DNA from: Symbiodinium sp. CCMP2592
Lineage: Eukaryota; Sar; Dinophyceae; Suessiales; Symbiodiniaceae
Length of the DNA: 64,000 bases
Assembly (NCBI GenBank): GCA_905221615.1
Contig: CAJNDT010003480.1
Span: forward strand, 248,001-312,000
Direction of reading: 5' to 3'
Below the pieces are notes generated by a model, which was not told the origin of the DNA, searched no databases, and saw only the letters and a program-made list of their open reading frames with translations. The position numbers and the translations under genes were made by a program. Shown in pieces: positions 1 to 12,000 of the stretch (its first letter is position 1; every line of letters begins with the position of its first letter).

Positions 1-87
1 CTGAACACTATATCCCTACAGATCCTTTATAGATAGAACCCTTTAAGGAACCCTCTAATGCGCCCCTTCGGAGCTTTTTTATCTAAG

Positions 88-3000
88 GATCTGGAAGAGC
101 GCCGACGATTGCACCACGGTGCTCTTCACCTTCGAGCTCTTGGTGCCTAGGCTTTACTTGCCCTAAACATGTTTCAAAGGATCCTTTAAGGGGGTTGGGT
201 TCCTTTAAGAGTCCCCTTCAAAGGCTCCACACCCAAAACCCTAAATCCAATACATCCTAAATCCTAAACCCTGAACCCTAAATCCAAAAGCCTAAGCCCC
301 GCAGCCGTAAACCCTTCATCATGATATGGGTAGTTGTCAAGCTCAAAGTCCCTTTGTGGGTACCCTAAATAATAGGTGCCGTATTATAATAGGGACCCAA
401 AAAGGGACCCGTAATTTTGACAACCACCCGTTTGGTTGCCAGCTCTGAGTCCGATGGCCAGGGCACAGAATTTTATAGGGATCATCATGATTTCAATAGA
501 GTTTCGGGGCTTATTGTAGTATACAGTATACATTATAGGAGCAGTGATGATTTCCACACGGTATTGGGGCCCATTGAAGAACAGAGACTTTGATCGGGAA
601 TATGGGGGGGACACTATTACAAGTTATCCCGACCATCATGTTAAGTCTCGAGCCTCCTGACCAATCGATCACAACTCTTGTCAAAATTATGGTCCCTTTT
701 TGTACGGCACCTACTATGTAGGGTACCCAAGGGACCTTAATTTTGACAACCACTTATATGTTTCCATCAGGCGGCATCCACGCCCTTCTCGTTCGTGCAA
801 TGCCCTCGCAGGCAATGCCCTAGACCTTCCTAGATGCCCATAACATGAGACTGGGGACTTTCCATTCCGGTTCTGCCCAAAGACTCCCAGCATGTGCGCC
901 GTTCCCAGGTACGCATCTTCGAGAAAGGCGTGCCAGCATGCGGTGATCTTCCATCACTCTCCCAAAGGGTCCAAAATATCCATGTAGTAGAATGTAGGGT
1001 TTCCATGTTACGAATTACTAGTATGATTTGGGGAAGTACCCCCCATTACAGTAGCTAGGACCCTTTGGGTCTTTGATAGGTCTTTGCATTGACAGCCAGT
1101 GAGAACATTCATGCGTCCAGCGATCGTTGATTGGTGTCCCTCAAAACCCAAGCCGTGCCAAGCTTACGTAGGCTAGAGTTCGGAAGGATACCTGTTCTTC
1201 GTCGAAGATGACAAGAATTGGAACTTCTTCGATGCTTTAGTCGCCTGGATGCATCACTTCCAGTGTTTTGCGCTGGCTTACTCCAGGACCTCGCAGCCAC
1301 CGAAAGTTGAAATCCCTCACCCCGAACCTTTCGGTGCGCTATGCCCTAAACCCTGAAAGCCCCTGCAATGAACCCTAAACCCAAAGCCCCTAGCATGAAA
1401 AACAGGGTGGGTTTAAATGGAACCTCTCATAGAAGAACAGGACACTCTTCTCAGAGACCTAAACCCTAAGCCCTAAACCCTTTACTCAAAAGGCCCCATT
1501 GCACCTAAAAAACCCTTTACCTGAGGTAGTGGCCATCTCGCTCTTCAGTATGGCTGGAGCCTCAGTTCTCGCTTCGTATCTCCGATGGGTGCAAACAACT
1601 ACAACTAATATGCTCGCAACAGGGGTTTAGGGTTTGAGGTGCAAGGTTTAGAGTTTGGGGGTAGCTAACGGGAGTACAAAATCGTTTAAGTACGATGGTT
1701 CGTGGTGAGAAGAGTGAAGCTGAAGCAACAACACTACTTCAGTGGCAATGGCCATAGCACCACTAGAGATGCACAATGACATGTGCATTGCGGTAAGCCT
1801 GCTGAAAAAACGAAGCAGCTGCAGGCATTGATCAGTTCTACCCCTGTGCAGAGTGCGTAGCTCAAGGACGGAACAGGAAGTACCCAGCTTCGCCGCGGTA
1901 GTAGCTGCTAAAGTTTTAGGAGCAGCAGCGGTGGTACTGCTGCGGTACAAGTAGCGCAGTAGTTAGTACTGTACTGGCGCAGCCGCTCCAGCTGTACTGT
2001 GGTTGTGTCTTAGCAGTACCGATGCTGGTAGTAGTGGTGATAGGGATACTCGTGCAGCATCGTTGTGACTCGTGCAGTATCGCTGTGGGCGTGGCAGTGG
2101 TGGTAGTAGTAGTTCATAATACTAATATAAGTAAAGATAGCGACAAAAGGATAAGAGTAACAAGACGAATAGTAATGCTAATCATCAATGATAATAGCAA
2201 TAACGGTAGTGATACTCAATTTGCAGTTCCTCAGCGGAGATGCAGGACAGTCATGAGAGGCCATGCAGGCCATGAGAGGCGATGAAGGCCATGAAGACGA
2301 TGCCGTAGCTGTGAACGTTCAGAGACCTTTTGCGTAAAGAGTTAAAAGTGCCCCGTTTGTCTTCTGCATTCGATCATCATTCTGTTTTTCTAGCTGGTAG
2401 CGGAGCCCTGCAGACCAGGGCGAGGATGCGCCAGTTCCTTTTCACCGTGATGGCTTTCGCCACTTGTGGGCTGTCTGGAAGCCTCACTGACGACGCGCTG
2501 TCGCTTAGAGCTTCCGCATTCGTCAGTGAGGCCAAAGACGTTAGTCCCAACCGGCAAGGGTCCCCTGGAGAGGGACGATCAGCAACTCCTTCGGCTATCG
2601 ACAAGGTCTTTGGCTTTATGGGAACTGCGCGTATCGTTCGACTTCAGATCCTTTGTATTATTCTTCTTTGTTGTATAGCGTTTACAATGGTGTGCTTCAT
2701 GTATCAGCCGCAGCAAGGTGGTGCGAACAGTTTGCGGTTGCCGCCGCGATGGGATCCCAGTATGGAAGGAAGCTTACCGTTTCGGAACTGGATGCAAGAC
2801 TTGATGCTTTGGACGATTTGCACTGACTTGAATCCTGCTCAGCAATGTGCTGCCATTATATCACAACTTGGTGGAGCTGCACGCGACCTCGCGCGTACGC
2901 TGACACCCGCCGAGGTGTACCAAGGTGGAATTATTAATGGACAGCAGTTGGACCCCGTGTCATTTTTGCTACATGGACTTCAGGTGCGCTTCGCCCCCCT

Positions 3001-6000
3001 GGACGAGGAGAATCGCTTGAGAGCTGCTCAAGATCTTTTGTCCTTCAGTCGAAGAACTGGAGAATCCGTTGACACACTGATCTCAAGGTTCGAGATCACC
3101 AGACAACGGGCCAGAGACGAGGGCGGAGGCGCCATTTCCTTGGAAACAGCTTCTTTGCTTCTTCTTAGAGCTTGTGGAGTGTCTGCAGAGCAATTCCAGT
3201 CCCTCACTCAACCCTTCGGGTATAGGCTTCCTACGACGGAGATGGAGTTCACACAGCTTGGTCATCACCTTCGGCGGATGGGACATATCGTCGAAAGGTT
3301 TCCCAACAATATTGCTTCAGGTCTTCGCCAATCTGCCCACTACAGCCAAGCGTTTGTTGCAGAGGCAGACACCGGTTCATCAACGGGTGAGCATTGGCAG
3401 GAAGCCCCCACTGAGGCGCCGAACCAGTGGGATGCTTTTCACAGCGCTCCGGCGGGAGCCGCCGATGATTGGGCGTATGCTGCGTTGTCGAGAGACCCAG
3501 CCGCTTCAGACACTGAATCGGCAACAAGTTCTGACAACGATGAGGCGCTGCCAATGGAAGACTTGAGCGGGATGGCCCCAGCTGAGGTGGACGAGTACCT
3601 GTTCGGCCAGTACCAACATGCGAAGAAGCGGTGGCGTCGCTTCACAGGGAAGCCAGTGCGTGCTCTCAGGCGCACTTTGCGCAAGAAGGGCAAAGGCAAA
3701 GGTAAGGGAAAGCGCAGCAGCTTTCTGAACATAGGCGAGGCTTTGCAGCAGTCAGCATACTTCCGTGCCAAAGGCAAAGGAGGCAAGAGCTCAGGAAAGG
3801 GGTTTGGGCGCAAGGTCAACCCCACCGGGAGGGATGGCGAGCCATTGAGATGCAGCGTGTGTGGCTCATCATATCACCTCCGAGCTCGATGTCCGCGCCG
3901 CACGGATACCCCTGCGAGTGCACCTGCTGCTGGTTCCCAGCCGCAGTCAGCTGGGCCTTCCTTTCCAGTTCAAAGCTCGGGTTTGCATTTTGCCGCCTTT
4001 GAATCAGATGGATCGTGGGCCAATGTGTTGACGCCGCGTAGCACGGCTTCGGTTGCACCTTCTAGGGGTGGTTCAGTAGTAGATCCTCCTGAGCCCGAGC
4101 CTGCTAGAAACCTCAGACCCAGTGCTCCCCCTTCTGTGCATCACATGTCACCAGACCCCTGGCAGACAGATCAGGACCCATGGATGCAATGGTATCAGGA
4201 AGGTCCCTCGCATGCTCAGCCTTCGGCCCAGCAAGCAGTGCAATCTGAGACCAGGTCCACATGGACGATCCCAGGCATTGGCAATGTTGGGGTTTCGCAG
4301 TCCTTCAGTGAAGTTCTTGGGTTCATAGGTCGTGAGCCTCCGCCTCTTCCTGTCGAGTACCGCCGTGAGTCAACACCCCAAACTTTGCCCACCTGGTTTA
4401 GTGATACCCAGCAAGGCATTGCACAGGCTCAGCAGCGACAGGGCCAGCGCAGGCACTCTGACTTCAGCCGACCATCCTTGCCACAGCAGATGCCTTCTGT
4501 GTTTTCGCGACAGGTGAGTGCACCAGCGCAGAACATGATGGCCAACAGTGCTGTACAGGCAGTTGGCAGTGTAGTGCAACCCACTGCGGCCAGCATGATC
4601 CGGCCTCCGGCGACCCCTGCTTCAGTGAGCATCTTTAGCCAAGTGCATGCCTTCAGACAGGCCAGTGCTCAAGGCTCGTCAGCAGCCTCTCGCGTGGTTG
4701 CACAGACCATCCCTGAAAGCCCAGCTCGCCAGTCGTACGCTGGGCATGTGGCTACATGCACGCTGTGCCTGTCTCAGTTTGAGCCCGGAGAACATGTTGC
4801 CAGGCTTGAATGTGGGCATGTGTTTCATTGCTTATGCCTTGGCGAGATGCTTCTCCACAGCACGGTGCCGGAGAATCAAGAAGGCGTTGTTGTGGACTGC
4901 CCTAACTGCCGCGCTCAAACTCAGGTGTTGAGGTCCTGGCACTACCCGCGTTTCTCTTCAGAGCCTTCAGATTCACCAGCCGCTGCTGTTGCAACTGCGG
5001 GCGCAGCCGGTGTTGCTGAGCCTCCTGTGGAGCCTGAAGACCAGTCGGCGGGTCACCAAGTCCCGATGGAGCCAGATCAGGACAATGCGTACATCATGAC
5101 GCCCGTCGGCCATGACAGCTCTCCCGAGTTCATGACTCCTGAAGCTGACACGTCAGCGTTCCCATGGTGGCCCGTGCCTGAGCCGCCGCAGACTGGGAGT
5201 GGAGATGCCGGTAGTTCCTCCAGCTCCCGTGGGCCGTCGATGGCCACAGCCTACCACAGCAACGTGCGGCTTCCTGATGGCAGGATTGGTCTGCTTGTAG
5301 ACCCAGGTTCTTACGGGAATCTGGTGGGCGAGATGTGGTTGAAGGAGTCCTCAGCCCACATTGCCCGAACGCCTCAGATTGTTCCACGAGCGTCGCCGCT
5401 TCAGGTTGGAGGCGTTGGTAAAGGCGCCCAGGTTTGCACAAACGACTGCAAGCTTCCAATCGCTATCTCGCGGTTGGATGGATCGGCTGCTACAGGTTCC
5501 TTCACCAGCCCAATTGTGCAGCAGAGCGCCTGCCCAGCATTGCTGGGACTACGAGCCCTGACCGAGAACAGAGCCATTCTCGACTTGGGAACAAAGCAGC
5601 TGCACTTCCTTGGTGAAGGTCAGCCAATCTTGAAGCTGCCTCCTGGTTCAGAAACCTTTCAGCTGGAATCGGCCCTGTCAGGTCACCTGCTACTCCCATG
5701 TTCGGAGTTCGACAAGGTGTCTCCTCAAGCCGTTCAGGGAGAGCATCATCTGTTCACGGACAATTCTCAGAATGGTGCGACCTCTGGTGCACAAGCCCCA
5801 TCGCAGCAAGATTCACAACCAGTCTCCTTTGATCAGGTCCTCATTAGCGAGCTCTCCCCAGAGAGTCTGTCTGTGGAAGAGCAGCAATGTGCAGATGTTT
5901 TGGCCGCATTCACATACGAGGAGGCTGCCCAACTTCTTACCAAGCTTGCTGTTAGTTGGTGTGCTACCTCTGTCAGCTCAGAGCGTTTTGAGAATTGCAG

Positions 6001-9000
6001 TGGGTTCTCGCTGTGCTTGGGCATGTACATGCGCGGTGGCATGCAGGGTCTGACCAATGCTACGAGTCAGAGGCCCCAGCTCACCAAGATGTTAGCCACC
6101 ATGATTAGGTCAAGATGCCCTCAAAGCACTTTCACATCGTTGATGCTTAATGTCAATATGCAAGCCCCACTACATATCGACAAGTACAACTGTGGCCAGA
6201 ACATTGTGCTGCCAATCCACATGCCGAGGCATGGTGGTGACCTGTGGGTAGAGCTGCGTCAAGGAGACGTTGTGCAGCACCCCATTGTGGTGCAGAGTCA
6301 CGATGGCCAGCAGCTAGCCGGTCAAGTGATCAAGTTGCAGGCCGGCCAACCAGTGCTATTCAATCCCAAAGCAAAGCACTGCGTCGAGCCGTGGAAGTCA
6401 GGGAACCGTGTCACGCTAGCAGCCTACAGCATCGGTAGCCACCACAAGGTTGAACAGGAGCAACGTGACACATTGCACTCGCTCGACTTTCCTCTTCCAA
6501 GCTCAGTTGCTGCCCAAGCCATAGCTGCAGTATGTGTAGCCCCGTCGCAAGATTCACAGCCAGTCTCCTCTGATCAGGTCTACTCAGCAACAGTGAAGTC
6601 ACCACGCAAAGCATCTTCAACAGAGCAGGCGCCTAGTCGGTCATCTCCCAGGCCAACATGTCTGAGCCTTTTCAAGAAGGTTCTGTTGATCACCATCTAC
6701 CACTCCACTGTTTCGGCTTTCCTCAATCACGGTTGGCAACCTGTCAAGATCAGGCCGCTTGAGCTGCTCAGAGATGGCTTTGACGACTCGCTGAGCCGAA
6801 TCCGCCGCAGCGAGTTCTCTGCTCTATGGGTGGACTTTGCTGACGCACGGCAATTTGCCGGCGTTGAGCGCACATCACAAGTATGCAATCGTCTCAGCAC
6901 CCTCATTACCTGTGCTGATCGTCATGAAGTACCCGTTTTCCTTGCAGCCAGTCGCCGCACAGCATGGCGTCACATTGCCATTGAGAATCTTCTTCAGCAG
7001 CAGAAGTACCACACCAGCCATCATGCCTGGTGTCGCGCCTCAGCAAGTCTCCAGCCCGGAGTTGTCAGCTCTGTGAAGTTGAAAGTGCTGAGTACTGTCC
7101 CGCTTCCAAATCATGATTGCTGCTGTAAGCCTGGCACAGAACATGTGTTCGACCTTGATGGACAAAAGGGCCCAGGCTATGCACGCGCACGTGCAGCAGC
7201 TGAAGCCAAAGCCGTTGGAATGATTGTTGCCGCTCTTGAGCGCGCTCTGGAAGCCAGACGCTCTCGAGAGTCCGCAAAACCATCCGACCCAATTTGCAGT
7301 TCAACGACTTATGTGTGTGCCACCTGCGGCTGCCTGCAAACCAATTCCATATGCACGATTTGTGAAGAGGCATCCTGTATTGCTGCACCCAGTCAGGTAA
7401 TTCCTGTTAGTGGTGCCCACGCAGCCTCCACCGCACCACGAGTGTTTCAAGTTAATGATTCTGGAAACCGCGCTCTCGCTGCACCGGTTGAGCCTCAGCC
7501 TGAGCATCGCAGTTTCCCCACTGAACAAAAGCTACAGCAAAGACTTCGTCGTCAGGAACAACAATCACAAGGCATCGAGCCTACTGTCCGCCGCAAGAAG
7601 AAGGTTGTGGAGCAACACTTCGATGATTGCGGTGATGATCTGTCCAGCCTCAACATTCCCTCTTGTGAGTACTTAGTGGATTGCTCTTCGGATTCAGATG
7701 ACGGTGTATGTGCGGATGAAGCTGTAAGCTGGGCCAGACCACAGCTGAACCTTGCGTCGGTGTGGTCATTCTTGGGATCATCCTGCCCAGATCCTCCCGA
7801 TCTGCATCCACGTGCCATGCTAGCCGCCAGTATCGAGGAGATGCTTCTTGTTCTTAACAATCCTGCTTACCAGAGCTACGGGATTGAGATAGTTGAGATT
7901 TGTGGCGGCTGCGGGCCAACATCGTACTTCTGTGTTCGCCGTCGCCTCCAGTCAGGCCAAGGCTTCGAGTTGATCACCGGCACTGACCTCGCAAGTGCTG
8001 CAGTTCAGCAGCAAATCACTGCATACCTGAATCATGCTAAATCGCTTGTGGTGATAATGGCCCCTGTATGTACACCGCTCAAACCTGCGGCGTCACGAAG
8101 TGAAGCGGGCAACGCTCCTCGTGATGCGCGCGGGGCAATGGTTCATCCACAAATGCGGGAGCTCATGGAGCTCTCCTTGCGCAGTGCAGCTCCGTTGGCT
8201 GCCTTCTGTGGCAAAGTAGCGTTGTATCAACTACAGCACAGCCGTTACTTCCTGATTGAGCAATCGTATCCTTCCAGGTTGTACACCATTGAGCCGTGGC
8301 CTTCAGTCCGTGCCAACCCTGGCAGCTTTAGTGTTGTCTTCCACCAGTGCATGACAGGCCAGCAAGTCAATGGTGCGTTCTGTAAGAGGCCCACTGAGCT
8401 CTTAAGCAACGCAGTGCCAATCCTTCAGAAGTTCTCAGACCTGCAGTGTGATGAATCACACCGCCACACAATTGCATCGCCCGGGCAGGCTGAGATTGCC
8501 ACACGATGGACATATGACATGTGCCAACGACTTGCCAGTGGCATTGAGGCCCTGATATGTCAGCTTGCCAAGCATGACCGCGCTGTGCTCACCACAGCAG
8601 CACCCAACATGACATTCGGCACTGCTGCTTCTTTTCCTTCTGTCGGCAGTGGCCCTGGGGATGAGGGCGAGGTGCCTGTCAGTGCGCCTTGGAGAAAATG
8701 CAAGGGATGCTTGTGGCGTCTCCACAAGTACGATCCTCTCCACACCAGGACACGAGGTGAGTGTAAGCACCCCGACGTTGAGCCTGTTGACTTTGCCTGT
8801 CCTGGATGTGTGGCCCATAAAACACGTGCGGATCCGAGCCACACGTATGGCCCCGACTGCAGGCATGCCCTCACTTCACCGCGCACTTCTGTGCAGCGGC
8901 GGCCTTATGGCCGCAAGCCTGCAAAATCTGAGCCGACCGCAGGACTGCGCGCTTCGGACTTAGGACAACAAGCTGAGAGGCAAGCCGAAGAAGCATCTGC

Positions 9001-12000
9001 AGATGCCCCTGCCGAGCCAGCAAGCAGTAGCACGGACCCAGCTCCTGTTCGCGCTCATCGTGGGCCCGATTTAGAGCCTCGTGAGCGTAGAACATGGTCG
9101 GAGGCAGATGTGCAAACACCGTCACCGTCTGATTGGACCTCGTTTGATGTGCAAGCCTCGTTGCGAGGCCTCCGACATGGAACAGAGGCACAGCGCCGAC
9201 AAATCCTTCGGAAATTACATCTGAGATGGTGGCATTCCTCCACCGACCGCATGACTCGCATCCTTAAGGCCGCAGGTCTCGGCAAAGACATCCTTGATTT
9301 GGTGCCGGCGATTCAGGACACCTGCAAGGTGTGCAGGCATTGGTCCCGGCCTCAACCCGATGCCAAAGCCACCTGCCGTATGGTCGTAGGGTTTAACATC
9401 GAGGTTGAAGGAGACATCATGTTTTGCCGCCATGAAGGTAAGCAAAATGCGGTTCTAGTGCTTGCTGATAGAGGGGTTCGGTGGGTAGCCACGACTGTGA
9501 TTTCGGACCGTCAGACATCAACTCTCCTTACCGCGCTTGACACATGCTGGATCGCAGTCTATGGTCCCATGCAAGTTTTGCTCTTTGACGGTGAGACCGG
9601 CTTGGATGATGACGAGTCCACTGTCTTCTTTCAGCTCAAGGGCATCTGTAAGCGCACGTCGGCGCCAGGCCAGCACACACGCATTGTTGATCGCAAGATA
9701 CAGGTTCTGCGCGACACAGTGCATAAGCTTGGAACCCAACTTCATGAGGAAGGCCTCCCAGTGCCTTTTCCGCGAATCGTAAGTGAAGCAACTTTTGCGA
9801 TCAATGCGCTGTCCTCTCTGAATGGCATGTCACCGTATGCTGCAGTGCTCGGTAGGATACCAGCTATCCTCCCCGGCGATGACACGATGATGAGTGACAA
9901 CGTGCCTGATGACTGCTCTCGGCACATCTTCAGAGTGCGGGAGATAGCCGTTCAGGCCATCGCTGAAGGCACAGCCAGAGAGCGCATGAAGCATGCATTG
10001 CACAGCAAGACTCAACCCGCTGGTGCAGAGTTCGAGTTCAAAGTTGGCCAATCCGTTGATTGGCACCGCCCTCCTGCAAACAAGGACGCTTCTGGTTGGC
10101 GTGGTCCAGGAACGGTGGTTGATCTGTCCAGACTTGAACATGGGCGGATAGGCATCCGCACGAACACTGACCAAGTGATCACCTGCAGATTGCAGGATGT
10201 TCGTCATAGTCTGACATTGTGGTCAGAAGAGCTTTCGACCTACTTCGGTCATCCTGACTACACTTCGCCCGCTGGCAGTCAAGCCAACCATGCTCAATAC
10301 CACGCACAGCAAGTTGTTGACGCCCTGAGAACAGGGACAGTCCTCACTCTGGGCCAAGTACGCACCGCTTCAGGCCATTGGGTAGAATCCGCCCAGACTG
10401 CAAGCCATCGAGCTACACATCAGGCTTGTATGTTTGTTGCAGAGACTGTCTTCTGCCTTCGAAATGTGGTAGCTGTGCGCCTGTGCAGGGCCGTGCGCCA
10501 ACTGACACCACGTGAGGAGTTCAGCTCTTCATTATGCGTGTACTGGATGCAAGAAGGCTCCAAACAGCTAAGCTTCTTGCACGCTGATGGGTCCAAGCTG
10601 TCAGTTGTTGACTTGCTCGGGCAAACATGGTCAGACTTTCGTTGCATCCAATTTCTGTGTGTCCCTGATGAAGAAGAGTGGGCAACAGTACTGCGTTGGT
10701 CTGTGCCAGCTCCTAGTGAAACGCTAGAGGCGTCGCCTGAAAATGAGACGCAGAGTCAAGGGAGTGCAGCTCGCTTGTCAACGATCCCTGAAGGATCAGA
10801 TGAGTCTGAAAGCCACTCCTCTGAGCCAGTGAGCTGGACGGCTCTGTGTGAGGTCTTTGGTGATTCAATCAAGGGCAGTGATCGTGAGGCTCTTGAGCAA
10901 GCATATGCAGCATGCGCGTCCGAGGATGCCTCTGACAGGCCTACTGTGCTCTCCATCCCAGACCTCATTCACCATGTTCACGGCACAGTGTCCATGGATC
11001 TAGAGATCCCTTCTTGGCAAGAAGTCTGCATGAATCAGCAAGAGTCAGAGCAATCTGTTTCCTTTGATGCGACGCTTGCAGCGTGCGACACTGAGTCTAC
11101 ATCATTTCTTGCCCTTGATTCTGACGACACTGGGACATATGTAGCTGTCGAAGCTTATGGAGACCAGTGCAAGCTTTTCGAAGGCTTGGACCGTCTGCCC
11201 CACGCAGACGAACATGTGGAGCTGCGCATCTACGAAACCCACTGCAGAAAGGTCATCATCGAGCGTTCCGATGATTTGCTCACCCCTGAAGAAGTGGAGC
11301 AAAACAAAGCTGCAGTGACGCAGGCCATCCTGGATGAGCTCAAGACGTGGGAAGGCTATAAGTGCTTCTGTCGGCGACCGCGGAAGTCAGCTCCCTGCGT
11401 CATCGATGTTCGATGGGTGTTCAAATACAAAATCGTCAAAGGCGAGCGCAAGATTCGTGCAAGATTGTGCTTGCGTGGATTCAAGGAATCAGGCGCAGAT
11501 GATCAGTCAAACTTCGCCGCTACAGCATCACGGTTCAGCCAGCGTGTCATAGTATCAGAATGTGCAGTGCGCGGCTGGTGCATAGCCAGCTCTGATGTGC
11601 CCAAGGCTTGCTTGCAGGGGATCACGTATCAAGAGCTATCTGAAGCTACTGGCAAACCTATGCGTGATGTTAGCTTTGAGCTCACCGGCGATGGTCTCAA
11701 ATGTCTTCAAAGCATGCCCAACTTCAAAGGTTTTAATCCAGCCACAGAGGTTTTACATTGCTTGAAGCCCGGGACGGGATGCAGAGACGCACCTCGATGC
11801 TTCAGCATGAAACTTCGAAAAGTGACCAGGGAGTTTGGCATGGTGTGCTCGACCATTGACCCTGAGCTTGAAATGCTCTTTGATGAGCGCGGAACCGAAT
11901 TGTTGATGGCAATCATCAAGCATGTCGATGATTTGAAAATGATAGGTCCGCGTAAGCTGATTGAAGAGTTTGTGGCTCACCTCTGTCGAGCTTTCGGCAA

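Noticed and set aside
2022-2285. 87-aa Val-rich frame upstream of the retrotransposon
   Set aside because: It runs from GGTAGTAGT-type repeats into the LTR; no homology or signals.
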